A stretch of 64,000 nucleotides of DNA, from contig OY720101.1 in assembly GCA_963082875.1 (NCBI GenBank), forward strand, positions 3,906,001-3,970,000, given 5' to 3'. Position 1 is the stretch's first letter; the number at the start of each line of letters is the position of its first letter. The DNA comes from Corella eumyota (lineage: Eukaryota; Chordata; Ascidiacea; Phlebobranchia; Corellidae). The notes below the pieces were generated by a model. It had not been told where the DNA came from. It ran no database searches and saw only the letters and a program-made list of their open reading frames with translations. Both the position numbers and the translations under genes were made by a program. Of this stretch, positions 27,354-40,720 are shown piece after piece.

Positions 27354-29239
27354 GGTTCATAACGTTACTGCAGTTGTTTTGGTAAATTGAATTTCGAATT
27401 TAAAAAAAAAAATTTGTATAAACTTATAATTATATATGCATATGACCTCACCGGGTCACTTAAAGGCTAACTGGCCAAAACAAAAATTTGTCCTAACTTT
27501 TTTATTTTAAATTTTTTTTGCAAATTTCTTTATCTGGGATTTAAGTTAGACAAGTGCGCATCTAATAAAGCAATTAATTTTGGATTTTAAGATTTGGCAA
27601 TTTTTATATAATATGCACATAACTTTTATGAATATTAATATTTTTGAAAAATATTCTTAAATTAGGTTCATAACGTTACTGCAGTTGTTTTGGTAAATTG
27701 AATTTCAAATTAAAAAAAAAAAATTTTTGTATAAACTTATAATTATATATGCATATGACCTCACCGGGGTCACTTAAAGGCCAACTGGCCAAAACAAAAA
27801 TTTGTCGTAACTTTTTTATTTTAAATTTTTTTTGCAAATTTCTTTATCTGGGATTTAAGTTAGACAAGTGCGCATCTAATAAAGCAATTAATTTTGGATT
27901 TTAAAATTTCGCAATTTTTATGTAATATGCACATAACTTTTATGAATATTAATATTTTTTTTTTAAATATTCTTAAAATAGGTTCATAACGTTACTGCAG
28001 TTGTTTTGGTAAATTGAATTTCAAATTAAAAAAAAAATTTTGCATAAACTTATAATTATATATGCATATGACCTCACCGGGGTCACTTAAAGGCCAACTG
28101 GCCAAAACAAAAATTTGTCCTAACTGTTTTATTTTAAATTTTTTTTGCAAATTTCTTTATCTGGGATTTAAGTTAGACAAGTGCGCATCTAATAAAGCAA
28201 TTAATTTTGGATTTTAAGATTTGGCAATTTTTATGTAATATGCACATAACTTTTATGAATATTAATATTTTTTTAAAATATTCTTAAAATAGGTTCATAA
28301 CGTTACTGCAGTTGTTTTGGTAAATTGAATTTCAAATTAAAAAAAAAAAAATTTTTGTATAAACTTATAATTATATATGCATATGACCTGACCTCACCGG
28401 GGTCACTTAAAGGCCAACTGGCCAAAACAAAAATTTGTCCTAACTTTTTTATTTTAAATTTTTTTGCAAATTTCTTTATCTGGGATTTAAGTTAGACAAG
28501 TGCGCATCTAATAAAGCAATTAATTTTGGATTTTAAGATTTGGCAATTTTTATGTAATATGCACATAACTTTTATGAATATTAATATTTTTGAAAAATAT
28601 TCTTAAAATAGGTTCATAACGTTACTGCAGTTGTTTTGGTAAATTGAATTTCAAATTAAAAAAAAAAAAAATTTTTGTATAAACTTATAATTATATATGC
28701 ATATGACCTGACCTCACCGGGGTCACTTAAAGGCCAACTGGCCAAAACAAAAATTTGTCCTAACTTTTTTATTTTAAATTTTTTTGCAAATTTCTTTATC
28801 TGGGATTTAAGTTAGACAAGTGCGCATATAATAAAGCAATTAATTTTGGATTTTAAGATTTGGCAATTTTTATGTAATATGCACATAACTTTTATGAATA
28901 TTAATATTTTTGAAAAATATTCTTAAAATAGGTTCATAACGTTACTGCAGTTGTTTTGGTAAATTGAAGTTCAAATTAAAAAAAAAAAGAAAATTTTGTA
29001 TAAACTTATAATTATATATGCATATGACCTCACCGGGTCACTTAAAGGCCTATTGGCCAAAACAAAAATTTGTCCTAACTGTTTTATTTTAAATTTTTTT
29101 TGCAAATTTCTTTATCTGGGATTTAAGTTGCGCATCTAATAAAGCAATTAATTTTGGATTTTAAGATTTGGCAATTTTTATGTAATATGCACATAACTTT
29201 TATGAATATTAATATTTTTTTTTAAATATTTTTTAAATA
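27354..29239. repeat. Higher-order block A5 (6 monomers, 1,886 bp)
   Basis: It has the A order with the ATATAATATGC monomer near 27605, two GACCTGACCTCACC monomers (about 28386 and 28705) and the short monomer near 29121. Private changes include TTTTAAAATTTCGCAA near 27905 and GGCCTATTGGCC near 29048. Confidence 0.87.
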
Positions 29240-31126
29240 GGTTCATAACGTTACTGCAGTTGTTTTGGTAAATTGAATTTCGAATTTAAAAAAAAAAATT
29301 TGTATAAACTTATAATTATATATGCATATGACCTCACCGGGTCACTTAAAGGCTAACTGGCCAAAACAAAAATTTGTCCTAACTTTTTTATTTTAAATTT
29401 TTTTTGCAAATTTCTTTATCTGGGATTTAAGTTAGACAAGTGCGCATCTAATAAAGCAATTAATTTTGGATTTTAAGATTTGGCAATTTTTATATAATAT
29501 GCACATAACTTTTATGAATATTAATATTTTTGAAAAATATTCTTAAATTAGGTTCATAACGTTACTGCAGTTGTTTTGGTAAATTGAATTTCAAATTAAA
29601 AAAAAAAAATTTTTGTATAAACTTATAATTATATATGCATATGACCTCACCGGGGTCACTTAAAGGCCAACTGGCCAAAACAAAAATTTGTCGTAACTTT
29701 TTTATTTTAAATTTTTTTTGCAAATTTCTTTATCTGGGATTTAAGTTAGACAAGTGCGCATCTAATAAAGCAATTAATTTTGGATTTTAAGATTTGGCAA
29801 TTTTTATGTAATATGCACATAACTTTTATGAATATTAATATTTTTTTTTTAAATATTCTTAAAATAGGTTCATAACGTTACTGCAGTTGTTTTGGTAAAT
29901 TGAATTTCAAATTAAAAAAAAAATTTTGCATAAACTTATAATTATATATGCATATGACCTCACCGGGGTCACTTAAAGGCCAACTGGCCAAAACAAAAAT
30001 TTGTCCTAACTGTTTTATTTTAAATTTTTTTTGCAAATTTCTTTATCTGGGATTTAAGTTAGACAAGTGCGCATCTAATAAAGCAATTAATTTTGGATTT
30101 TAAGATTTGGCAATTTTTATGTAATATGCACATAACTTTTATGAATATTAATATTTTTTTAAAACATTCTTAAAATAGGTTCATAACGTTACTGCAGTTG
30201 TTTTGGTAAATTGAATTTCAAATTAAAAAAAAAAAAATTTTTGTATAAACTTATAATTATATATGCATATGACCTGACCTCACCGGGGTCACTTAAAGGC
30301 CAACTGGCCAAAACAAAAATTTGTCCTAACTTTTTTATTTTAAATTTTTTTGCAAATTTCTTTATCTGGGATTTAAGTTAGACAAGTGCGCATCTAATAA
30401 AGCAATTAATTTTGGATTTTAAGATTTGGCAATTTTTATGTAATATGCACATAACTTTTATGAATATTAATATTTTTGAAAAATATTCTTAAAATAGGTT
30501 CATAACGTTACTGCAGTTGTTTTGGTAAATTGAATTTCAAATTAAAAAAAAAAAAAATTTTTGTATAAACTTATAATTATATATGCATATGACCTGACCT
30601 CACCGGGGTCACTTAAAGGCCAACTGGCCAAAACAAAAATTTGTCCTAACTTTTTTATTTTAAATTTTTTTGCAAATTTCTTTATCTGGGATTTAAGTTA
30701 GACAAGTGCGCATATAATAAAGCAATTAATTTTGGATTTTAAGATTTGGCAATTTTTATGTAATATGCACATAACTTTTATGAATATTAATATTTTTGAA
30801 AAATATTCTTAAAATAGGTTCATAACGTTACTGCAGTTGTTTTGGTAAATTGAAGTTCAAATTAAAAAAAAAAAGAAAATTTTGTATAAACTTATAATTA
30901 TATATGCATATGACCTCACCGGGGTCACTTAAAGGCCAACTGGCCAAAACAAAAATTTGTCCTAACTGTTTTATTTTAAATTTTTTTTGCAAATTTTTTT
31001 ATCTGGGATTTAAGTTGCGCATCTAATAAAGCAATTAATTTTGGATTTTAAGATTTGGCAATTTTTATGTAATATGCACATAACTTTTATGAATATTAAT
31101 ATTTTTTTTTAAATATTTTTTAAATA
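29240..31126. repeat. Higher-order block A6 (6 monomers, 1,887 bp)
   Basis: It follows A5 directly with the same variant order: ATATAATATGC near 29490, GACCTGACCTCACC near 30273 and 30592, and the short monomer near 31014. It lies 12,498 bp after A4. A private AAAACATTC change lies near 30165. Confidence 0.87.
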
Positions 31127-34100
31127 GGTTCATAACGTTACTGCAGTTGTTTTGGTAAATTGAATTTCGAATTTAAAAAAAAAAATTTGTATAAACTTAT
31201 AATTATATATGCATATGACCTCACCGGGTCACTTAAAGGCTAACTGGCCAAAACAAAAATTTGTCGTAACTTTTTTATTTTAAATTTTTTTTGCAAATTT
31301 CTTTATCTGGGATTTAAGTTAGACAAGTGCGCATCTAATAAAGCAATTAATTTTGGATTTTAAGATTTGGCAATTTTTATGTAATATGCACATAACTTTT
31401 ATGAATATTAATATTTTTTTTAAATATTCCTAAAATAGGTTCATAACGTTACTGCAGTTGTTTTGGTAAATTGAATTTCAAATTAAAAAAAAAAAAATTT
31501 TTGTATGAACTTATAATTATATATGCATATGACCTCACCGGGGTCACTTAAAGGCCAACTGGCCAAAACAAAAATTTGTCCTAACTTTTATATTTTAAAT
31601 TTTTTTTGCAAATTTCTTTATCTGGGATTTAAGTTAGACAAGTGCGCATCTAATAAAGCAATTAATTTTGGATTTTAAGATTTGGCAATTTTTATGTAAT
31701 ATGCACATTACTTTTATGAATATTAATATTTTTTTTTAAATATTTTTTAAATAGGTTCATAACGTTACTGCAGTTGTTTTGGTAAATTGAATTTCGAATT
31801 AAAAAAAAAAAAATTGTATAAACTTATAATTATATATGCATATGACCTAACCGGGTCACTTAAAGGCCAACTGGCCAAAACAAAAATTTGTCCTAACTTT
31901 TTTATTTTAAATTTTTTTTGCAAATTTCTTTATCTGGGATTTAAGTTAGACAAGTGCGCATCTAATAAAGCAATTAATTTTGGATTTTAAGATTTGGCAA
32001 TTTTTATGTAACATGCACATAACTTTTATGAATATTAATATTTTTGAAAAATATTCTTAAAATAGGTTCATAACGTTACTGCAGTTGTTTTGGTAAATTA
32101 AACTTCAAATTTAAAAAAAAAAAAATTTTGTATAAACTTATAATTATATATGCATATGACCTCACCGGGGTCACTTAAAGGCCAACTGGCTAAAACAAAA
32201 ATTTGTCCTAACTTTTTTATTTTAAATTTTTTTTGCAAATTTCTTTATCTGGGATTTAAGTTAGACAAGTGCGCATCTAATAAAGCAATTAATTTTGGAT
32301 TTTAAGATTTGGCAATTTTTATGAAATATGCACATAACTTTTATGAATATTAATATTTTTGAAAAATATTCTTAAAATAGGTTCATAACGTTACTGCAGT
32401 TGTTTTAGTAAATTGAATTTCAAATTAAAAAAAAAAAAATTTTGTATAAACTTATAATTATATATGCATATGACCCCACCGGGGTCACTTAAAAGCCAAC
32501 TGGCCAAAACAAAAATTTGTCCTAATTTTTTTATTTTAAATTTTTTTTGCAAATTTCTTTATCTGGGATTTAAGTTAGACAAGTGCGCATCTAATAAAGC
32601 AATTAATTTTGGATTTTAAGATTTGGCAATTTTTATGTAATATGCACATAACTTTTATGAATATTAATATTTTTTTTTTAAATATTCTTAAAATAGGTTC
32701 ATAACGTTACTGCAGTTGTTTTGGTAAATTGAATTTCAAATTAAAAAAAAATTTTGCATAAACTTATAATTATATATGCATATGACCTCACCGGGGTCAC
32801 TTAAAGGCCAACTGGCCAAAACAAAAATTTGTCCTAACTGTTTTATTTTAAATTTTTTTTGCAAATTTCTTTATCTGGGATTTAAGTTAGACAAGTGCGC
32901 ATCTAATAAAGCAATTAATTTTGGATTTTAAGATTTGGCAATTTTTATGTAATATGCACATAACTTTTATGAATATTAATATTTTTTTAAAATATTCTTA
33001 AAATAGGTTCATAACGTTACTGCAGTTGTTTTGGTAAATTGAATTTCAAATTAAAAAAAAAAAAATTTTTGTATAAACTTATAATTATATATGCATATGA
33101 CCTGACCTCACCGGGGTCACTTAAAGGCCAACTGGCCAAAACAAAAATTTGTCCTAACTTTTTTATTTTAAATTTTTTTGCAAATTTCTTTATCTGGGAT
33201 TTAAGTTAGACAAGTGCGCATCTAATAAAGCAATTAATTTTGGATTTTAAGATTTGGCAATTTTTATGTAATATGCACATAACTTTTATGAATATTAATA
33301 TTTTTGAAAAATATTCTTAAAATAGGTTCATAACGTTACTGCAGTTGTTTTGGTAAATTGAATTTCAAATTAAAAAAAAAAAAAATTTTTGTATAAACTT
33401 ATAATTATATATGCATATGACCTGACCTCACCGGGGTCACTTAAAGGCCAACTGGCCAAAACAAAAATTTGTCCTAACTTTTTTATTTTAAATTTTTTTG
33501 CAAATTTCTTTATCTGGGATTTAAGTTGCGCATCTAATAAAGCAATTAATTTTGGATTTTAAGATTTGGCAATTTTTATGTAATATGCACATAACTTTTA
33601 TGAATATTAATATTTTTTTTTAAATATTTTTTAAATAGGTTCATAACGTTACTGCAGTTGTTTTGGTAAATTGAATTTCGAATTTAAAAAAAAAAATTTG
33701 TATAAACTTATAATTATATATGCATATGACCTCACCGGGTCACTTAAAGGCTAACTGGCCAAAACAAAAATTTGTCGTAACTTTTTTATTTTAAATTTTT
33801 TTTGCAAATTTCTTTATCTGGGATTTAAGTTAGACAAGTGCGCATCTAATAAAGCAATTAATTTTGGATTTTAAGATTTGGCAATTTTTATGTAATATGC
33901 ACATAACTTTTATGAATATTAATATTTTTTTTAAATATTCCTAAAATAGGTTCATAACGTTACTGCAGTTGTTTTGGTAAATTGAATTTCAAATTAAAAA
34001 AAAAAAAATTTTTGTATAAACTTATAATTATATATGCATATGACCTCACCGGGGTCACTTAAAGGCCAACTGGCCAAAACAAAAATTTGTCCTAACTTTT

Positions 34101-37100
34101 ATATTTTAAATTTTTTTTGCAAATTTCTTTATCTGGGATTTAAGTTAGACAAGTGCGCATCTAATAAAGCAATTAATTTTGGATTTTAAGATTTGGCAAT
34201 TTTTATGTAATATGCACATTACTTTTATGAATATTAATATTTTTTTTTAAATATTTTTTAAATAGGTTCATAACGTTACTGCAGTTGTTTTGGTAAATTG
34301 AATTTCGAATTAAAAAAAAAAAAATTGTATAAACTTATAATTATATATGCATATGACCTAACCGGGTCACTTAAAGGCCAACTGGCCAAAACAAAAATTT
34401 GTCCTAACTTTTTTATTTTAAATTTTTTTTGCAAATTTCTTTATCTGGGATTTAAGTTAGACAAGTGCGCATCTAATAAAGCAATTAATTTTGGATTTTA
34501 AGATTTGGCAATTTTTATGTAACATGCACATAACTTTTATGAATATTAATATTTTTGAAAAATATTCTTAAAATAGGTTCATAACGTTACTGCAGTTGTT
34601 TTGGTAAATTAAATTTCAAATTTAAAAAAAAAAAAATTTTGTATAAACTTATAATTATATATGCATATGACCTCACCGGGGTCACTTAAAGGCCAACTGG
34701 CTAAAACAAAAATTTGTCCTAACTTTTTTATTTTAAATTTTTTTTGCAAATTTCTTTATCTGGGATTTAAGTTAGACAAGTGCGCATCTAATAAAGCAAT
34801 TAATTTTGGATTTTAAGTTTTGGCAATTTTTATGAAATATGCACATAACTTTTATGAATATTAATATTTTTGAAAAATATTCTTAAAATAGGTTCATAAC
34901 GTTACTGCAGTTGTTTTAGTAAATTGAATTTCAAATTTAAAAAAAAAAAATTTTGTATAAACTTATAATTATATATGCATATGACCCCACCGGGGTCACT
35001 TAAAAGCCAACTGGCCAAAACAAAAATTTGTCCTAATTTTTTTATTTTAAATTTTTTTTGCAAATTTCTTTATCTGGGATTTAAGTTAGACAAGTGCGCA
35101 TCTAATAAAGCAATTAATTTTGGATTTTAAGATTTGGCAATTTTTATGTAATATGCACATAACTTTTATGAATATTAATATTTTTTAAAAATATTCTTAA
35201 AATAGGTTCATAACGTTACTGCAGTTGTTTTGGTAAATTGAATTTCAAATTAAAAAAAAAAAATTTTTGTATAAACTTATAATTATATATGCATATGATC
35301 TCACCGGGGTCACTTAAAGGCCAACTGGCCAAAACAAAAATTTGTCCTAATTTTTTTATTTTAAATTTTTTTTGCAAATTCTTTTATCTGGGATTTAAGT
35401 TAGACAAGTGCGCATCTAATAAAGCAATTAATTTTGGATTTTAAGATTTGGCAATTTTTATGTAATATGCACATAACTTTTATGAATATTAATATTTTTG
35501 AAAAATATTCTTAAAATAGGTTCATAACGTTACTGCAGTTGTTTTGGTAAATTGAATTTCAAATTAAAAAAAAAAAATTTTTGTATAAACTTATAATTAT
35601 ATATGCATATGACCTCACCGGGGTCACTTAAAGGCCAACTGGCCAAAACAAAAATTTGTCGTAACTTTTTTATTTTAAATTTTTTTTGCAAATTTCTTTA
35701 TCTGGGATTTAAGTTAGACAAGTGCGCATCTAATAAAGCAATTAATTTTGGATTTTAAGATTTGGCAATTTTTATGTAATATGCACATAACTTTTATGAA
35801 TATTAATATTTTTTTTTTAAATATTCTTAAAATAGGTTCATAACGTTACTGCAGTTGTTTTGGTAAATTGAATTTCAAATTAAAAAAAAAATTTTGCATA
35901 AACTTATAATTATATATGCATATGACCTCACCGGGGTCACTTAAAGGCCAACTGGCCAAAACAAAAATTTGTCCTAACTTTTTTATTTTAAATTTTTTTT
36001 GCAAATTTCTTTATCTGGGATTTAAGTTAGACAAGTGCGCATCTAATAAAGCAATTAATTTTGGATTTTAAGATTTGGCAATTTTTATGTAATATGCACA
36101 TAACTTTTATAAATATTAATATTTTTGAAAAATATTCTTAAAATAGGTTCATAACGTTACTGCAGTTGTTTTAGTAAATTGAATTTCAAATTTAAAAAAA
36201 AAAAATTTTGTATAAACTTATAATTATATATGCATATGACCTCACCGGGGTCACTTAAAAGCCAACTGGCCAAAACAAAAATTTGTCCTAATTTTTTTAT
36301 TTTAAATTTTTTTTGCAAATTTCTTTATCTGGGATTTAAGTTAGACAAGTGCGCATCTAATAAAGCAATTAATTTTGGATTTTAGATTTGGCAATTTTTA
36401 TGTAATATGCACATAACTTTTATGAATATTAATATTTTTTAAAAATATTCTTAAAATAGGTTCATAACGTTACTGCAGTTGTTTTGGTAAATTGAATTTC
36501 AAATTAAAAAAAAAAAATTTTTGTATAAACTTATAATTATATATGCATATGATCTCACCGGGGTCACTTAAAGGCCAACTGGCCAAAACAAAAATTTGTC
36601 CTAATTTTTTTATTTTAAATTTTTTTTGCAAATTCTTTTATCTGGGATTTAAGTTAGACAAGTGCGCATCTAATAAAGCAATTAATTTTGGATTTTAAGA
36701 TTTGGCAATTTTTATGTAATATGCACATAACTTTTATGAATATTAATATTTTTTTTTTAAATATTCTTAAAATAGGTTCATAACGTTACTGCAGTTGTTT
36801 TGGTAAATTGAATTTCAAATTAAAAAAAAAATTTTGCATAAACTTATAATTATATATGCATATGACCTCACCGGGGTCACTTAAAGACCAACTGGCCAAA
36901 ACAAAAATTTGTCCTAACTGTTTTATTTTAAATTTTTTTTGCAAATTTCTTTATCTGGGATTTAAGTTAGACAAGTGCGCATCTAATAAAGCAATTAATT
37001 TTGGATTTTAAGATTTGGCAATTTTTATGTAATATGCACATAACTTTTATGAATATTAATATTTTTTTTAAATATTCTTAAAATAGGTTCATAACGTTAC

Positions 37101-37670
37101 TGCAGTTGTTTTGGTAAATTGAATTTCAAATTAAAAAAAAAAAAATTTTTGTATAAACTTATAATTATATATGCATATGACCTGACCTCACCGGGGTCAC
37201 TTAAATGCCAACTGGCCAAAACAAAAATTTGTCCTAACTTTTTTATTTTAAATTTTTTTGCAAATTTCTTTATCTGGGATTTAAGTTAGACAAGTGCGCA
37301 TCTAATAAAGCAATTAATTTTGGATTTTAAGATTTGGCAATTTTTATGTAATATGCACATAACTTTTATGAATATTAATATTTTTGAAAAATATTCTTAA
37401 AATAGGTTCATAACGTTACTGCAGTTGTTTTGGTAAATTGAATTTCAAATTAAAAAAAAAAAAAAATTTTTGTATAAACTTATAATTATATATGCATATG
37501 ACCTCACCGGGGTCACTTAAAGGCCAACTGGCCAAAACAAAAATTTGTCCTAACTTTTTTATTTTAAATTTTATTGCAAATTTCTTTATCTGGGATTTAA
37601 GTTAGACAAGTGCGCATATAATAAAGCAATTAATTTTGGATTTTAAGATTTGGCAATTTTTATGTAATAT
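31127..37670. repeat. Mixed block made from B and A segments
   Basis: It begins like B (CATTACTTTTATG monomer near 31.7 kb) and switches to A-type monomers with TTTTGCATAAAC and two GACCTGACC units (about 33101 and 33421). It passes a short monomer near 33526 and restarts as B, the marker recurring at 34298, 2,511 bp after 31787. It then runs through units with TTTTAGTAAATTG and ATATTTTTTAAAAATATTC variants to about 37.6 kb. It looks like a patchwork produced by whole-monomer exchanges. Confidence 0.75.
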
Positions 37671-40600
37671 GCACATTACTTTTATGAATATTAATATTTT
37701 TTTTTAAATATTTTTTAAATAGGTTCATAACGTTACTGCAGTTGTTTTGGTAAATTGAACTTCGAATTTAAAAAAAAAAAAATTTTGCATAAACTTATAA
37801 TTATATATGCATCACTTAAAGGCCAACTGGCCAAAACAAAAATTTGTCGTAACTTTTTTATTTTAAATTTTTTTTGCAAATTTTTTTATCTGGGATTTAA
37901 GTTAAACTAGTGCGCATCTAATAAAGCAATTAATTTTGGATTTTAAGATTTGGCAATTTTATGTAATATGCACATAACTTTTATGAATATTAATATTTTT
38001 GAAAAATATTCTTAAAATAGGTTCATAACGTTACTGCAGTTGTTTTGGTAAATTGAATTTCAAATTAAAAAAAAAAAAATATTTTTGTATAAACTTATAA
38101 TTATATATGCATATGACCTCACCGGAGTCACTTAAAGGCCAACTGGCCAAAACAAAAATTTGTCCTAACTTTTTTATTTTAAATTTTTTTGCAAATTCCT
38201 TTATCTGGGATTTAAGTTAGACAAGTGCGCATATAATAAAGCAGTTAATTTTGGATTTTAAGATTTGGCAATTTTTATGTAATATGCACATAACTTTTAT
38301 GAATATTAATATTTTTTTTAAATATTCTTAAAATAGGTTCATAACGTTACTGCAGTTGTTTTGGTAAATTGAATTTCAAATTAAAAAAAAAAAAAAATTT
38401 TTGTATAAACTTATAATTATATATGCATATGACCTCACCGGGGTCACTTAAAGGCCAACTGGCCAAAACAAAAATTTGTCCTAACTTTTTTATTTTAAAA
38501 TTTTTTTGCAAATTTTTTTATCTGGGATTTAAGTTAGACAAGTGCGCATCTAATAAAGCAATTAATTTTGAATTTTAAGATTTGGCAATTTTTATGTAAT
38601 ATGCACATAACTTTTATGAATATTAATATTTTTTTTAAATATTCTTAAAATAGGTTCATAACGTTACTGCATTTGTTCTGGTAAATTGAATTTCAAATTT
38701 AAAAAAAAAAATTTGCATAAACTTATAATTATATATGCATATGACCTCACCGGGTCACTTAAAGGCCAACTGGCCAAAACAAAAATTTGTCGTAACTTTT
38801 TTATTTTAAATTTTTTTTGCAAATTTCTTTATCTGGGATTTAAGTTAGACAAGTGCGCATTTAATAAAGCAATTAATTTTGGATTTTAAGATTTGGCAAT
38901 TTTTATGTAATATGCACATAACTTTTATGAATATTAATATTTTTGAAAAATATTCTTAAAATAGGTTCATAACGTTACTGCAGTTGTTTTGGTAAATTGA
39001 ATTTCAAATTTAAAAAAAAAAATTTTGTATAAACTTATAATTATATATGCATATGACCTCACCGGGGTCACTTAAAGGCCAACTAGCCAAAACAAAAATT
39101 TGTCCTAACTTTTTTATTTTAAATTTTTTTTTCAAATTTCTTTATTTGGGATTTAAGTTAGACAAGTGCGCATCTAATAAAGCAATTAATTTTGGATTTC
39201 AAAATTTGGCAATTTTTATGTAATATGCACATAACTTTTATGAACATTAATATTTAAAAAAAATATTCTTAAAATAGGTTCATAACGTTACTGCAGTTGT
39301 TTTGGTAAATTGAATTTTAAATTTAAAAAAAAAAAATTTTTGTATCAACTTATAATTATATATGCATATGACCTCACCGGGGTCACTTAAAGGCCAACTG
39401 GCCAAAACAAAAATTTGTCCTAATTTTTTTATTTTAAATTTTTTTTGCAAATTTCTTTATCTGAGATTTAAGTTAAACAAGTGCGCATCTAATAAAGCAA
39501 TTAATTTTGGATTTTAAGATTTGGCAATTTTTCTGTAATATGCACATAACTTTTATTAATATTAATATTTTTTAAAAATATTCTTAAAATAGGTTCATAA
39601 CGTTACTGCAGTTGTTTTGGTAAATTGAATTTTAAATTTAAAAAAAAAAAATTTTTGTATAAACTTATAATTATATATGCATATGACCTCACCGGGGTCA
39701 CTTAAAGGCCACCTGGCCAAAACAAAAATTTGTCCTAACTTTTTTATTTTAAATTTTTTTTGCAAATTTTTTTATCTGAGATTTAAGTTAAACAAGTGCG
39801 CATCTAATAAAGCAATTAATTTTGGATTTTAAGATTTGGCAATTTTTCTGTAATATGCACATAACTTTTATTAATATTAATATTTTTTTTAAATATTCTT
39901 AAAATAGGTTCATAACGTTACTGCAGTTGTTTTGGTAAATTGAATTTCAAATTAAAAAAAAAAATTTTTTGTATAAACTTATAATTATATATGCATATGA
40001 CCTCACCGGGGTCACTTAAAGGCCAACTGGCCAAAACAAAAATTTGTCCTAATTTTTTTATTTTAAATTTTTTTTGCAAATTTTTTTATCTGGGATTTAA
40101 GTTAGACAAGTGCGCATCTAATAAAGCAATTAATTTTGGATTTTAAGATTTGGCAATTTTTATGTAATATGCACATAACTTATATGAATATTAATATTAT
40201 TTAAAAATATTCTTAAAATAGGTTCATAACGTTACTGCAGTTGTTCTGGTAAATTGAATTTCAAATTTAAAAAAAAAAATTTGCATAAACTTATAATTAT
40301 ATATGCATATGACCTCACCGGGTCACTTAAAGGCCAACTGGCCAAAACAAAAATTTGTCGTAACTTTTTTATTTTAAATTTTTTTTGCAAATTTCTTTAT
40401 CTGGGATTTAAGTTAGACAAGTGCGCATCTAATAAAGCAATTAATTTTGGATTTTAAGATTTGGCAATTTTTATGTAATATGCACATAACTTTTATGAAT
40501 ATTAATATTTTTTAAAAATATTCTTAAAATAGGTTCATAACGTTACTGCAGTTGTTTTGGTAAATTAAATTTCAAATTTAAAAAAAAAAAAATTTTGTAT

Positions 40601-40720
40601 AAACTTATAATTATATATGCATATGACCTCACCGGGGTCACTTAAAGGCCAACTGGCCAAAACAAAAATTTGTCCTAACTTTTTTATTTTAAATTTTTTT
40701 TTTAAATTTCTTTATCTGGG
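37671..40720. repeat. Transition zone of individually diverged monomers
   Basis: No higher-order period is visible here. Monomers differ from one another by several bases each: GCAATTTTTCTG, TTATTAATATT, TTTCAAAATTTGG, TTTTTTTTCAAATTTC, and TGCATTTGTTCTGG near 38.67 kb. The zone separates the A/B domain on the left from the 3,466-bp domain on the right. Confidence 0.7.
37736..38022. repeat. Monomer lacking the GC-rich dyad
   Basis: Near 37811 the sequence runs TATATGCATCACTTAAAGG, whereas the other monomers carry TATATGCAT followed by ATGACCTCACCGGGG before TCACTT. About 15-16 bp, including the whole TGACC..GGTCA dyad, is missing. I saw no other monomer in the window with this loss. It sits at the boundary between two array domains. 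Confidence 0.85.
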
